DNA from: Meira nashicola
Taxonomy: Eukaryota; Basidiomycota; Exobasidiomycetes; Exobasidiales; Brachybasidiaceae
Length of the DNA stretch: 64,000 nucleotides
Direction: 5' to 3'
Assembly: GCA_001600355.1 (NCBI GenBank)
Contig: BCJU01000001.1
Span: 3,183,178-3,247,177, forward strand
A model generated the notes under the pieces. It did not search any database. It had not been told where the DNA came from and was given only the letters and a program-made list of their open reading frames with translations. Positions 9,172 to 21,747 of the stretch are shown one piece after another. Position 1 is the stretch's first letter, and every line of letters begins with the position of its first letter. Position numbers and translations under genes: made by a program.

Positions 9172-11583
9172 ATGGTCAAGCGTCAACCACGTTTCAATGC
9201 TGGTCCTTCGGTCTTACCGATCGATGAATATTCTCATCATCCATTCCCATCAAAATCAAAGAATGTTAACAAGCTAATACATAATGAAGGGATACGAATG
9301 AGAGATAAAGAATTGGAAATAGAACGAAATCATCAAAAGCAACGATCTCAGAATCATTGGCCTACCGATCTAGACGATATGTTGGAGTCTTTAGGTTTAG
9401 TGGAGAGCAATGAAGGCGTAGCTGAAGTGCCTCTATGGCATCAACCTCCATCACCTGCTGATCACCACGATGGTGCAAATATAATTGATTCTTCATTGAA
9501 ATTTCGATCAACGAATATCGACATACCCAGAGTCTCCAATTCAGATAGAAGCGATCATCCTAGATTATTGAAGTCCGACACTCCACCTTCATTAGTCGAT
9601 CATTTACAACAACGCCTTTCTGCCAATCGAAAGCAGCAAGCTCACAATGTCAAAGGAAGTGCCACAATTAGCTCAGGTCCTGATCAAGTACGGATCCGTA
9701 GTCCTACTTCATTCATCCTACCAAATGAAGGTGGTGATAGTCCTCCTCCAATCTTTAGCCCACCAGATAGTTCAGATGAGACATTGGCGCTTTTGCTGCC
9801 TTTGCTTGTCCTTTTATCCACGCTTCTACTACTTCTGCTAACATTTGTCATCTTAGTCATCTTTGTTCGCCGTAGAGCTCGTATCGCATTGACAGATGGA
9901 GATGGACCCTTAGACGTTGGCAGAGAAGAAGAATTGGAAGGTCTTGGTGGCTTAGATGGAATCGAGGAAAGATGGCTCGAGACAGTTGACGATGCAACAC
10001 GCAGAGGATATCTTCGAGCAAAGGATTGGTCTCTCTCTTCGCCTCCCGGCTCACAAGCATCAGAGATTACATTATCGCAATTCTTAAGCATTCAAGAGAA
10101 AGGAGTATCCGCATGGAGTTTCGATCCAGATTATGAAATCAATCCAAGCGTTTATGTAGCAGGAAGGACTGAAATCTCTTTTCTTGCCGATGGCGAAGGC
10201 ATGGCACCACAAGAAGGAGGAGGATGCTCTGTACAAAGCAACCTTCCACTTCCAAAGCTCAATGAAGTATACTATTGGGAGACAAAGATCTTTACGAAGC
10301 CAGAAGCAACGAATATCTCTATTGGCCTGGCCACGAAACCGTACCCAAGCTTTAGGATGCCAGGTTGGAGCAAGTACTCCGTAGGTTACTTTTCGACTGA
10401 TGGCTTTAAATGCCATAACTATCCGTTTGCAGCCCAATCGTACGGACCTGCATACGTTCAAGGAGATGTGATTGGAGTCGGATTTAGACCTCGTTCAGGT
10501 ACAGTTTTCTTTACGCGAAACGGCAAAAGACTGGAAGACGCATTTGTTGGTTTGCATCGATATAATTTATTTCCTACAATTGCAGCAGATGGTGCAGCTG
10601 AAGTTCATGTCAATCTAGGACAAGCTGGATTCGTATTTATTGAAGCCAATGTGAAGAAATGGGGACTTGCACCAATGGTAGGCACTTTGGCTCCACCTCC
10701 GCCTTACGGTCAAGAAAGAGGAAGTATACTTATTGAAACTGGACAAGGAAGATCTTCTGATGCTAATCAAAACGGCAATGGTACCATGTCATCTGACGAA
10801 CATTTACATCCTCCGCGTAACATTACTCCACCTCCACCATTAACTCCACCAAACGAACGTTTAGAAGAAGATTTGCATTCATCTTCATCCTCATCCTCTT
10901 TGAGTAGACGTGCTCGTGCTCGGAGAAATCGACAAATGATTCCGCCTCTTAACCATACATCTTCTTCGGAGTCGTATAATCGGGTGAACAATGGAGAAAC
11001 GGATGTGACGATTCCTCGTCGTGATTCAATGTCATCAAGCGATGAACCTCATAATCCTCCTACACCTCATCATTTGGACATCAGTCTTCACTCTTTAGAT
11101 GCATTGGGAGCTGCAAATAACGAAGAAGAAGAAGGAACAAATTCATCTCGTTCTGGCTCGTCATCGCAAACGGTGAGAGGAAGAAGAAACAATAATTCTG
11201 GCTACTTTCCATATATCTTTTCATCAAATAGTGGAGGAAACAATTCTGCATCTCAAACAAGAAGTCCAAGTCCACCACCTTATTCTGATTTACGATCCGG
11301 CTGGCCATCCGATTCGGGCGCTTTAGGTGGAACAAGCGCCGCTCACGGTCAGGCAAGACGTGGTTCTGGTCGTACGCATTCGATTGCAAATGCTCTTTTG
11401 GGAGCTTTGGCAGATAGAGGATTGTTGACACCTCTTTCAGCACAAGATGGTGCAACACATATCAACTCCGGATCCGGTTCCAGTCCAACAGGATCGTACG
11501 AACGATTATCTTCGCACGGTCAATCAAATCAAGATACTTCCAACCAAAATGGACAATCTTGGCTGTCATCTTGGTTTCGATGA
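9172..11583 (+). CDS. SSH4: SSH4/EAR1-like SPRY-domain Rsp5 adaptor
   Basis: Membrane adaptor that recruits the Rsp5 ubiquitin ligase to cargo at endosomes or vacuole for multivesicular-body sorting (known for yeast Ssh4 and Ear1). 803 residues from the ATG at 9172. A single strong transmembrane helix of leucines lies at about 205-230, followed by RRRAR. The SPRY/B30.2 domain spans about 330-497, with YYWETKIF, ISIGLATKPYP, YFSTDGFKCHNYPF, GDVIGVGF and VFFTRNGKRL. Two PPxY motifs that would bind WW domains of Rsp5 follow: APPPPYGQ near 508 and PPPYSDL near 702. The C-terminal 300 residues are otherwise disordered (S, N, P-rich). Domain order matches Ssh4, though the N-terminal arm and tail are long. 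Confidence 0.88.
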   Translation: MVKRQPRFNAGPSVLPIDEYSHHPFPSKSKNVNKLIHNEGIRMRDKELEIERNHQKQRSQNHWPTDLDDMLESLGLVESNEGVAEVPLWHQPPSPADHHDGANIIDSSLKFRSTNIDIPRVSNSDRSDHPRLLKSDTPPSLVDHLQQRLSANRKQQAHNVKGSATISSGPDQVRIRSPTSFILPNEGGDSPPPIFSPPDSSDETLALLLPLLVLLSTLLLLLLTFVILVIFVRRRARIALTDGDGPLDVGREEELEGLGGLDGIEERWLETVDDATRRGYLRAKDWSLSSPPGSQASEITLSQFLSIQEKGVSAWSFDPDYEINPSVYVAGRTEISFLADGEGMAPQEGGGCSVQSNLPLPKLNEVYYWETKIFTKPEATNISIGLATKPYPSFRMPGWSKYSVGYFSTDGFKCHNYPFAAQSYGPAYVQGDVIGVGFRPRSGTVFFTRNGKRLEDAFVGLHRYNLFPTIAADGAAEVHVNLGQAGFVFIEANVKKWGLAPMVGTLAPPPPYGQERGSILIETGQGRSSDANQNGNGTMSSDEHLHPPRNITPPPPLTPPNERLEEDLHSSSSSSSLSRRARARRNRQMIPPLNHTSSSESYNRVNNGETDVTIPRRDSMSSSDEPHNPPTPHHLDISLHSLDALGAANNEEEEGTNSSRSGSSSQTVRGRRNNNSGYFPYIFSSNSGGNNSASQTRSPSPPPYSDLRSGWPSDSGALGGTSAAHGQARRGSGRTHSIANALLGALADRGLLTPLSAQDGATHINSGSGSSPTGSYERLSSHGQSNQDTSNQNGQSWLSSWFR

Positions 11584-12214
11584 GTGAATTATAAGATAGA
11601 CATTTATCATTCAAGGTTTTAATTTTTTTATTTTTGCAATAACTCGCTTCTCATCATAATCATCGGTTTTCTTTTTTTATTCTTGCTTGATAACCATTTG
11701 TAATTTTATCCTTGCCTTATAATCAAATTTCATGAACATAGTCTACTGCATACACAATTTTGTTCCGCTTTATGCTTCTGCCCCTTATTCAGCCTTAATT
11801 TCGTCACGCGTATAAAGTACACTGACCGTAAGCCTCATAATTTATACATACGCATTCATTTGTAAAGAATTAAATCGCTTGGCAGGCAAGCCGTACACAC
11901 AAAAATACAAACTTGACTGTAGTTTGTCTACAAGGGAGCCCTGTTTTGAGACACGGAATTATTGCCTAAATTTGGCGCCGCGGCAGATGTCATTTCTCTT
12001 TTCATCACCCATCCCCACTTTTAGCAATTCACAAGAATAGCATCACATAGTATTACATACGACGAATGTTGATGCTAAACGATCTGCCGACGATCTAATT
12101 GCTTTGAGTAGAAAAAAAAGGGGGCAATCTTGGATCTCAACTATATTCTAACAAAGATCATCACACAAAACACCTTCTAAAACATCAAAGATAACAACAT
12201 ATTGATCGCCTCTC
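11584..12214. other. Intergenic region
   Basis: 3' flank of the SSH4-like gene and 5' leader of MSS4. A pyrimidine/A-rich leader runs over the last 150 bp, and one ACGCGT lies near 11807. No gene or RNA is recognised. Confidence 0.5.
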
Positions 12215-14941
12215 ATGTTGAGCGGTGCATCATTTTTGTCTTATCAAAATGCTCCATTGAAATCAATTCGAGATGCGATAAAAGATGAAGAACATCATAT
12301 CGTTCGAGTTAATGATGAAGGAACGGGAGAAATTTACGATTTAAATTTAAGTCAATCAGCTCCTTATGCATCCCCAGTGGTACATAATGGTAATGAGATG
12401 AAGAAAGCACAAAGCGAATCAGAAACACAAGATTCCAGTCAACTAGTAACGCCTACTTCTGCTGCGACCACTACACCAGTCACACCGATGAATGGTGAAC
12501 CCCTAACCAATGGAAGATCCGGGATGCAAGAATTGAATGGATCGTCTCCTGTTTCTTCAGGTCGCAGGATGCTTCATTTACCCCAAATCGTCAGTAGAAG
12601 ACATGCGAACTCATCGAACAAATCAAACGGAACCGGAGAGGCAATGTCAAGTGTAGTTCCAACTTCGCTTGAAAATCAAGACCGAAGGCTTAATGCTGTT
12701 GCGCCAAGTAGTGGTATAGGCTACCAATCGAATGGATCAACAGATATGCCAAATTTGGTGAGACGTCCAATGGCAGGAGAATTACCGCCATCACCTCCAC
12801 TCGAAGCTGATATGCAGCAATACATCAGTTCAAAAGATCTCGAATTGGAGTCGAACGAACAAAGTTCTACAAGTAAATCGGCTGAAGTTGTCATTCGAGC
12901 AGCACCTCGTCGGGCAATGACAGATGATCCATCGTCTAGCAAACGTACAAGAAGACATATGATGCGCGAACCAAGTGCAATCTCCAATGCAAGTACCGCA
13001 TATCATTCAGCAATCTCTCACGAAGGAGATTCAGAGGATGAAAATTCATCAGACGAATCTCGCAAACAACGATTTACCGATTCTCCCATAACAGCCGAGC
13101 CAACTTCATCATTTTTACATCCGTCTTCTGCTCTTCCAAAATCCGAAATTCAAGCAGGATCATCGGCAGGAACAGATCTTTCACGACGAGTATCTCCTTC
13201 TCCATCGATAGGTGCCATTCCTAGTTCTTCATCACACAGCACCGGACAAAGACAGCCGATGCCCATCCGTCGCAATACAACAGGTACGAGTGCAATCGGG
13301 CAACCAAAACGTCGAGCAGGATCTGTGGGAAGCACTGGAACACGCGATTCTCGTCACAGCAGTCGCGAACGAGAGTTCATGTCCTCAAATGCTGCTACAT
13401 CATCCTATTTCGATGAAATCGGAAGTGGAATGACAGCTGCTGCAACGCCATTGCGAACGGGAGATGCAGGATTTGATGAAGCTATCGCAAAGCAATTCAA
13501 TCAGTTACGCCGCGAACGTGAATCGAAGAAAATGCGCGAACAAGAAGTTGAACAAACACAGCCTTCTGATAGCTTGCTTAAAGGTGGATCAGCTTTAGTT
13601 CGGGCCAGAAGTGGACGTCGCCAAACGGAAGAAGAACCAAAAGCTTTGATTGGAAACGTTATTGGTGAAGGTCATGTGAACTACGTGTTGATGTACAACA
13701 TGCTTACTGGTATCCGCATTGGTGTGAGCCGTTGTCAAGCGAAAATGAAGCGACCTTTAACTGATGCGGATTATATGGCAAAGCATAAGTTCACTTTCGA
13801 TATTATCGGTAACGAATTAACACCGTCGGCAAAGTATGATTTCAAATTCAAAGATTATGCTCCTTGGGTTTTTCGTGAATTACGTGAACATTTCCATTTG
13901 GATGCAGCTGATTATTTATTGTCATTGACATCCAAATATATCCTTTCCGAACTTGGCTCGCCAGGAAAGTCGGGATCATTCTTTTATTTCTCGAGAGATT
14001 ACCGTTTCATCATCAAGACGATCAGGCATAATGAACACAAATTCTTGAGACGTATTCTTAAGGAGTATCATCTCCACATCAAGGAAAACCCACACACATT
14101 ATTGAGTAGATTCTACGGCTTACATCGTGTCAAATTGCCTGGCGGAAAGAAAATTCATTTCGTGATTATGAACAATCTTTTCCCTCCTCACAAGGATATC
14201 CACGAAACTTATGATTTGAAAGGAAGTGCAGTAGGAAGAGAGTACCCAGAAGAGAAAGCAGCGCAGAAAAAGGGTGCGGTTTTGAAAGATTTGAATTGGA
14301 TCAAGAGAGGCAGAGAACTTGAATTGGGTCCAGCAAAGAATGCAATGCTAGAGGCACAAATCCGAAGCGATGTTGCCTTATTACAGCGCTTGGGTATTAT
14401 GGATTACAGTCTCTTGATCGGATTGCACGACATGAAGAGAGGAAATAAAGAAGGTTTACGTCAAGATGCTTTGCAGGTTGTTCAACCGAACAATGCTGCA
14501 AATTCTCAGAAAATGGCAAATGGCGGACCGCCCGGACAATTGAGAAGAGAACCAACAACTAGAATGGAGAAAGAGGCTTATGCACTACGAACGGCTATTC
14601 GTAGATCTGATGCAAAAGCACTCGGATCAACGGCTACAGCTAAATTACCCGAACGCGAAACAAGTGACAGTCATCATTTCATTTTTTATCAAGATGATGG
14701 AGGATTCCGTTCAACAGATATGGAAAATCGTCCAACAGATTGGATTTATTATTTCGGTATCATTGACACATTGACTTTATATAATTCTGTCAAGAGATCT
14801 GAACACTATTGGAAGAGCATTACGAATAATTCAAAAATGATTTCTTCTATTCATCCTGTTCCCTATGGAACACGATTCTGCAATTTCTTATTTTCGCTCG
14901 TCAAAGGTGCGGATAAATCAAAGAGACCAAGAATGCAATAG
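12215..14941 (+). CDS. MSS4: Phosphatidylinositol-4-phosphate 5-kinase
   Basis: Makes PI(4,5)P2 at the plasma membrane, controlling actin organisation and endocytosis (family knowledge). 908 residues from the ATG at 12215. Residues 1-480 are disordered, Ser/Thr/Asn-rich with basic patches such as SKRTRRHMMREPS. The PIPK catalytic domain covers about 485-905: NVIGEGHVNYVLMYNM, FKFKDYAPWVFRELREHF, SGSFFYFSRDYRFIIKTI with the ATP-binding lysine, IHETYDLKGSAVGRE, GIMDYSLLIGLHD with the catalytic Asp near residue 728, and the late block ending TLYNSVKRSEHYWKSI that includes the substrate-specifying loop. A low-complexity insert sits between the DYSLL block and the C-terminal part, as in other fungal members. 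No introns are needed. Confidence 0.95.
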   Translation: MLSGASFLSYQNAPLKSIRDAIKDEEHHIVRVNDEGTGEIYDLNLSQSAPYASPVVHNGNEMKKAQSESETQDSSQLVTPTSAATTTPVTPMNGEPLTNGRSGMQELNGSSPVSSGRRMLHLPQIVSRRHANSSNKSNGTGEAMSSVVPTSLENQDRRLNAVAPSSGIGYQSNGSTDMPNLVRRPMAGELPPSPPLEADMQQYISSKDLELESNEQSSTSKSAEVVIRAAPRRAMTDDPSSSKRTRRHMMREPSAISNASTAYHSAISHEGDSEDENSSDESRKQRFTDSPITAEPTSSFLHPSSALPKSEIQAGSSAGTDLSRRVSPSPSIGAIPSSSSHSTGQRQPMPIRRNTTGTSAIGQPKRRAGSVGSTGTRDSRHSSREREFMSSNAATSSYFDEIGSGMTAAATPLRTGDAGFDEAIAKQFNQLRRERESKKMREQEVEQTQPSDSLLKGGSALVRARSGRRQTEEEPKALIGNVIGEGHVNYVLMYNMLTGIRIGVSRCQAKMKRPLTDADYMAKHKFTFDIIGNELTPSAKYDFKFKDYAPWVFRELREHFHLDAADYLLSLTSKYILSELGSPGKSGSFFYFSRDYRFIIKTIRHNEHKFLRRILKEYHLHIKENPHTLLSRFYGLHRVKLPGGKKIHFVIMNNLFPPHKDIHETYDLKGSAVGREYPEEKAAQKKGAVLKDLNWIKRGRELELGPAKNAMLEAQIRSDVALLQRLGIMDYSLLIGLHDMKRGNKEGLRQDALQVVQPNNAANSQKMANGGPPGQLRREPTTRMEKEAYALRTAIRRSDAKALGSTATAKLPERETSDSHHFIFYQDDGGFRSTDMENRPTDWIYYFGIIDTLTLYNSVKRSEHYWKSITNNSKMISSIHPVPYGTRFCNFLFSLVKGADKSKRPRMQ

Positions 14942-15145
14942 AAATAATCGATTATCCTTTTTTTTAACAACACATTCATTAACCACTTCTTAGATATCGA
15001 TGCACACGCTCTTTATTTCTCTCGCAAATTACGCTTATAACGAACGATATTTGCATAATACCCTGTACAATTTACGCAGAATTTTCATCATTTAAAGATA
15101 TGAACATAAAGTCTGAGAGATAGATGCTGGTAAGGTGATGACATG

Positions 15146-16567
15146 CTAATCCTTACTCTTTTGCGATTTTGAAGCTGCCAATGCAGCATTAGCCGATTTA
15201 ACAATGGTTGCCGATGCTAATATTTCTGCTTGACGATGAGCTGTTGAGCCTGGCTTGGCTGGGGCCGGGTCGATCTTTCGATCCTTGTCCATGAATTGAT
15301 GCACAAGTTCATCAGATACCTTTGCACGACGTTCTTGGAAAGCTCCAACGATTTGTTGCAAAACAGCAATCGCTCTATCCTTCATCTCTCCGGATAACAA
15401 TTCTCCTGCACGATATTGCTTTGCCAATTCTGCCATCTCTTCATCATCATCAACAAAGAAAAGCATGTATTGATAAGCAACGTCCACATCTGGATTTCCT
15501 CCCAATTTGCGATGATCTTCGAGTAATTCTTGTCCACCACTGAAAGCTGATTTGACTTTTTTCGAAATCTTTTTCATCGTATCTGTCATGTAAATGCTAC
15601 TATTTTCATCACTTGCGCTCATCTTTGTTTGTGGACCTTGTAAAGAAGGGAAGAATTTCGAATGAATCAAGCTTGGTTTTGGGTATTTAAGTCTAACGGC
15701 AACATCTCTTGTTTGGCGGAAATAAGGATCTTGATCGATTGCACATGGGATTAAGCATGGAACATCATGTTTGCTACCATAAATTTGAGGGAATGAATTA
15801 CTGAAAGAAGGTGCAGCTTGAATGGAAACAAAGTGTAATTTTCCAACACTGTCGCTATCGTTGAAGCCAAAAGTACCTTTTGATTGATTGGTTGTGATCA
15901 AACGTGCGATACGAACGACATTATGGTAAAATGGACCTCCAACGTAATTTAAATTAGAGAAGATGAAAGTCTTCTCTAGTTTGAATCCACAAGCGATGAT
16001 ATCTTTGGCGTTATCAAATGAGAATTTCATAACATCTTCCAATTTTAATGCTGGCTTGAACAAGAATTTTTCGTCATCAGTTAATTGAATCACAAGTGGA
16101 ACATCGAAAACGTCCTGTAGCCATTTGGTAAATAAGAATGGGATAAGATGTCCCAAATGCATGCTACTGCTACTTGGTCCACGACCGGTATAGAGATAAA
16201 ATGGTTTGCCTTGTTCATATTTGTTCAAAATGATATCCAATTCACGATGACTGAAGAATGTTCCTCTTCTTAGTAAAGGATGTGGTTTCCAGCCAGTTAA
16301 TTTTTCAAATCTTTCCAATAATTCTGGTGTAATTTCTCTTGTGCCGAATTCTTTGATCAATTTGGTATAATCTATTGCCACTTGTACACCATTCACAACC
16401 GCACCTTCAACATCCCAAGGTGTAACTTTTTGTGTACCTTGTTGTGCTGTTGTTGCTTCTTGTGTGATTGGTTGCGTTCCTGCTGGTGATTGTGATGAAG
16501 TAGAAGGTGTTTCTTGAATTGTAGCTGTCGCTAGCGACTCAGTGATCTTGTCCGCGCTTCCAGACAT
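15146..16567 (-). CDS. WRS1: Tryptophanyl-tRNA synthetase, cytosolic
   Basis: Charges tRNA-Trp. 473 residues from the ATG at 16567. Class I synthetase signatures of the eukaryotic/archaeal TrpRS type are present: the HIGH-like [13 protein letters not shown] at residues 132-144 and KMSAS at 315-319, with [21 protein letters not shown] and [15 protein letters not shown] between them. A 50-residue Thr/Gln-rich N-terminal extension looks disordered and is not a mitochondrial presequence. The Lys/Ser tail is short. It is divergent from the SRR1-domain gene over a 240-bp shared promoter. Confidence 0.97.
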   Translation of the reverse strand: MSGSADKITESLATATIQETPSTSSQSPAGTQPITQEATTAQQGTQKVTPWDVEGAVVNGVQVAIDYTKLIKEFGTREITPELLERFEKLTGWKPHPLLRRGTFFSHRELDIILNKYEQGKPFYLYTGRGPSSSSMHLGHLIPFLFTKWLQDVFDVPLVIQLTDDEKFLFKPALKLEDVMKFSFDNAKDIIACGFKLEKTFIFSNLNYVGGPFYHNVVRIARLITTNQSKGTFGFNDSDSVGKLHFVSIQAAPSFSNSFPQIYGSKHDVPCLIPCAIDQDPYFRQTRDVAVRLKYPKPSLIHSKFFPSLQGPQTKMSASDENSSIYMTDTMKKISKKVKSAFSGGQELLEDHRKLGGNPDVDVAYQYMLFFVDDDEEMAELAKQYRAGELLSGEMKDRAIAVLQQIVGAFQERRAKVSDELVHQFMDKDRKIDPAPAKPGSTAHRQAEILASATIVKSANAALAASKSQKSKD

Positions 16568-16802
16568 TTTTGCTTAAGATCGGATGGAGTAGGTGTGTAG
16601 TATTGGAAGTGAAGAAAGTGAAAAGCACAGGCAATAATTGCAAATCTGACTCTTTCTTCTTGAAAAAAGTCACTAGCCTGTGCTTAACTACATACTGTCC
16701 GTCAGTATGCAAGCGCTGCGCTCTAGTGCGTCAAAATTAAACTTTTTGTTTCTCAGTATGCATGCAATGAATGAAAGCTTCCGTCATAGTCATCACCGCA
16801 CC

Positions 16803-16811
16803 ATGCTATGA
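16803..16811 (+). promoter_or_regulatory. Minimal upstream ORF overlapping the SRR1-domain start
   Basis: ATG CTA TGA encodes Met-Leu-stop. Its TGA overlaps the main start codon by the shared ATGA at 16808-16811. If present in the mRNA it would force leaky scanning or re-initiation at the main ATG. The transcript start is unknown. Confidence 0.4.
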
Positions 16812-17749
16812 CTCAAGGAGATACGGTAAGTCAGGATATCACAGATCTTGAAACGAAAGATAAAGGTATAGAGCCAGCTTTCACCTACGTTGGCAGGGTG
16901 AATAAGCAAAAGCGAAAGAATAGAAAAGGACGACAGAATGGTGAAATATTAGATTCTACCAATGAAGCTGTTCTACAAAGAAGGGTCGAGTATATTCAAA
17001 AGCGCAAAGCTGAGATCCAGGAAGACCTTCAATTTAGTGAATGGTTAAAAGATGCTCTTCCATTGAGTAGCATCGAGAACAAAACAGAATCACCTCCTTG
17101 TAAATCTGCTCTGGCATTAGGGTTAGGATCTGTCAAATATGCTAGACCTGCACAGGTACAATTGGCATTCTTCCTTCTAATATGTGATCGTCTTGGAGTT
17201 CAACACATGCAAGCTTTCGATCCGATTTGTGGAGAAGAAGATTTTTCATTATTAGATTCGTTCAATATCGTCTCTTTGAAGGAAAATAAACAAGGCCGTC
17301 ATACTTTAGAAGATTTCACGTTTGTATTCATGCCACATTGTACTTCAACCTTGTACGAAAATTTCTTAAAAGCGAATTGGAGTCCTGTCGGTCTAAGAAG
17401 AGTGTTGTTATGCTGCAATAATCTAGAACGATATGTATCGGATCACTCTAATCAACAAGAGAAGCGTCAAAGTGAAGGAGAGCAACCGCAATCTTATATC
17501 GATCGTTGTATAGATTACCTCACCATTCGAGAGGTGCCAAATCTTAACTCAGGTCAATTGAGCAATTCTCTTAACGACTTGGCTTTACAAACATTCGTAC
17601 CAATTTCGTCCTTTTTACCTCAACCTCAAGAAGCGGAAAAAGTAATCAAGAATCCACCAAGTAAACTTTTTCCGGATCAGTGTAATAAATTTTGGACTGC
17701 CATTGAAAACACTGACACAGCAGCACAATTGGATCCTGAACTGATCTGA
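16808..17749 (+). CDS. SRR1-like domain protein
   Basis: 313 residues. The C-terminal two thirds match the SRR1 domain, named for the Arabidopsis SENSITIVITY TO RED LIGHT REDUCED 1 protein: ALGLGSVKYARPAQVQLAF, then AFDPICGEEDFSLLDSFNI, the FVFMPHCTSTLYENFLKANW segment and LRRVLLCCNNLERY. The N-terminus is basic (KQKRKNRKGRQ, residues 34-44), which may direct nuclear entry. Fungal and animal members have been linked to haem synthesis or transcription, but the biochemical role is not settled. An out-of-frame two-codon ORF overlaps the start. Identification rests on the glycine-rich LGLGS strand and the MPHC block. Confidence 0.82.
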   Translation: MTQGDTVSQDITDLETKDKGIEPAFTYVGRVNKQKRKNRKGRQNGEILDSTNEAVLQRRVEYIQKRKAEIQEDLQFSEWLKDALPLSSIENKTESPPCKSALALGLGSVKYARPAQVQLAFFLLICDRLGVQHMQAFDPICGEEDFSLLDSFNIVSLKENKQGRHTLEDFTFVFMPHCTSTLYENFLKANWSPVGLRRVLLCCNNLERYVSDHSNQQEKRQSEGEQPQSYIDRCIDYLTIREVPNLNSGQLSNSLNDLALQTFVPISSFLPQPQEAEKVIKNPPSKLFPDQCNKFWTAIENTDTAAQLDPELI

Positions 17750-18770
17750 TAAGACAGACACACGTAGCATATAGAAATCAGAGCTTTGTATTGTATCATA
17801 TCCTTTTATACTATTAGTCCATCCTATGCATTTACAGGTTCTGATAACTTCTCCGTGAATTTGTGAAAGCAAAACGACATCTTGCGCTACTGCTTGCGTG
17901 TGGAAGCCATACTCTCCTATCTGTGGTGCGGAAGACGCAAAAGTCCAACAGTATTTGAAATCTGATTCAAGGTAAAGGATTTCTTTTTTTTTGTCGACCA
18001 CGATATACAACTTTTTTCTACGCACAGAAGTGTATGAACTTACACAAGTAATCTCTGCTTGGCTCTTTGTAAAATTACGATGTCATTCTTTTTCTTCGTT
18101 TAAGGGTACGACAAATGTTAAAGAAGAGCAGTGCGAGAAATCAAGTCAAAAGTTCTCTGCCCGTTACATGCTACATTGGGCTCGGCTCAACGTCGTTGTC
18201 ATGACCTTCGGAAAAGTCTTCCTTCTGATCCTCACACCTTTTGGGCTTGTAGCAGCACCGCTTGTGGGAAATCTAGAGTAGGCGGTGCAGGAGGTTTCAC
18301 GTGCTCTAATAGACTAAACAATATTGGAAGCTCAGCGCAAACATGGATTTAAGCTGGCACAGAAAACATCTTTCAAAGGCTGTACATTTACACGCGTCAT
18401 TTGCTCAGGAGACATTGGGAATAGTCTACATAGACCCCTTCTTCCTTTGAAGAAGCATGTACACTGAGAGTTAATATCTAGTCCGTGCATTGTCGCTTGC
18501 CAGCGAATGTCCAAGCGCGCCCGCAACAATGGGAGGGGGGATTAGAAGATAAAGCAGCGCTTGTGAGTATGCAGATGTGTATTGAGTGCACGCCAAGTTT
18601 GAGCTTCCCGAAGTCCACTGATTTGTTCGTCACTATCCACCACCACCACTTTTCGAATCTTTCGTTTTATTTTTGATCTTATAAGCAAAGCTTTAAGGTC
18701 ATTCATCTTGTCTTCAATTTACGAACCTCTCTTTCTTTACGTCTCGCCCACCTTTTAATTCACATTCATC
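17750..18770. other. Intergenic region upstream of actin
   Basis: About 1 kb with no supportable gene. The last 100 bp (18670-18770) are pyrimidine-rich, typical of the leader of a highly expressed fungal gene, directly before the actin ATG. One ACGCGT lies near 18393. Confidence 0.5.
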
Positions 18771-20219
<1,449 letters not shown>

Positions 20220-20667
20220 GAAATTTACTGGAATCTTTTACGCTACTACAGCATGCTGGACATGGAAAAAGCTGGAACAGCAGACCCAAAGCTGGTGCTC
20301 TGGTACAAAATTTGGTTTGCCGAAATGTTGTCGGTACTCCTTTTTTCTGCTGTTTCGCATTCGTGTTGTCTTGTAGGCTGTTTTCTATCTCTTGTTTCTC
20401 ACTCTGAAGAAGTTCATTCATTCGAACTCTTTTTGTCTTTTGTCCAAATAAAGAAAGTCTTTTTTATGACGAGAAATTTTAAACGAATTATATTATGAAA
20501 AAAATCAGTCTCTATTTCGAAATGCAATATCTTTCCAAAGGAATGGTTGAGAAACATGATGCTTTACCTATCTATACATGGTAGTTTATTTGTTGTAAGC
20601 CAGGAATAAGGGCTTTCTTTTGGGTGAAGTCTTGAGTAAAAAAAGTACATTGTTCGGGCCATCTTAG
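20220..20667. other. Convergent 3' region between actin and RPB3
   Basis: 448 bp holding two 3' ends. AATAAA-like and T-rich tracts (20449-20500) fit polyadenylation of actin. No gene is seen. Confidence 0.5.
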
Positions 20668-21747
20668 CTAATAATCATACGCTGGTCCACCCCTTCCACC
20701 TCCGCCATTCATACCAGAACCATAACCATCGTATCCGCCGCCATTTCCAGCGTTTTGATTCCAGCCTCCGTCACCGGCATCACCATTTTGCATCTCATCT
20801 TCTTCGCTGGGACCATCGATCAGAATACCCAACTCTTGTACAACTTGAGCAGTTTTCAATTCCAGAATATTCAAAGCAGTTTCTACAACTTCCACTGGAC
20901 TCATACTTCCAACCGTTTCGACATCAAAGTAGAATCGATTAGCTTTCCTATTATAATCGAATGGTGCGTTCTCTGGAGGTGGTTCTTCTTCCCTTGCATT
21001 CTCACTCAAAGGCCATTCAGCTTTTGCATCCAATTCATACCAATACGCCGTATGCCGAAGGATATTATGTGGATCATATTCATAACCAACTGTACTGACA
21101 GGCGACCATTTGGCATGTTCTTTTGCAAACCCTTTTCGTGCGATGCATCGAATCTTTAACTCTTGTCCTTTTCGCATCTTTACCAACATGATTCCATCCT
21201 GTCTTGGATTGTCAAATCCGATCGGTTTGCCGAAATCCAAAGATCTTTGTGCGTCAGGCCTTGGACCCATTGATCCCATTTCAGGATCGTTATCGTAAGG
21301 CTGACCTAGACTATTGGATCTAATTAACATCTTGGATGTGACGGGCATAATTCCACGTTCTTCGCATTTTGCATGAAGGGTCAATTCAACACTACATCGA
21401 TCACATCCTTCTTCACAAATACAATCACGATGATCAACCAAAACTTGAGAAGCATTTGCACTGATTAAAGGAATCATTCCTAATCGATGTGCCAAGAATT
21501 CGTCAGGTAAAGGCGTCGTATTATTTTGAATTTCGACCATATCGATTGCGCAAGTTGGAATATCGGCAATCATTGCTCTTCGTAAAGAATTGGCAAAACT
21601 CATATCTACATTCTCTAAAACGAAATTAGCACGATCTGAAGTGAGCGAACGCATTGTAATCTTTGGCTGAGAAGTTGCATATAAACCGGAAATGCCATTT
21701 GATCCGGATGCCATCCCGTTACCGTTTATGCCGTTCAAAGTCGCCAT
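20668..21747 (-). CDS. RPB3: RNA polymerase II subunit RPB3
   Basis: Third-largest subunit of RNA polymerase II, partner of RPB11 in the alpha-like heterodimer. 359 residues from the ATG at 21747. The alpha-type dimerisation block is clear: FVLENVDMSFANSLRRAMIADIPTCAID (about 42-69), then LAHRLGMIPL and the zinc-binding cysteines C109, C111, C115 and C118 in CICEEGCDRC. The KGQELKIRCIARKG and HAKWSPV blocks follow. The C-terminal 60 residues are Gly/Asn-rich and disordered, longer than in yeast. Convergent with actin. Confidence 0.97.
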   Translation of the reverse strand: MATLNGINGNGMASGSNGISGLYATSQPKITMRSLTSDRANFVLENVDMSFANSLRRAMIADIPTCAIDMVEIQNNTTPLPDEFLAHRLGMIPLISANASQVLVDHRDCICEEGCDRCSVELTLHAKCEERGIMPVTSKMLIRSNSLGQPYDNDPEMGSMGPRPDAQRSLDFGKPIGFDNPRQDGIMLVKMRKGQELKIRCIARKGFAKEHAKWSPVSTVGYEYDPHNILRHTAYWYELDAKAEWPLSENAREEEPPPENAPFDYNRKANRFYFDVETVGSMSPVEVVETALNILELKTAQVVQELGILIDGPSEEDEMQNGDAGDGGWNQNAGNGGGYDGYGSGMNGGGGRGGPAYDY

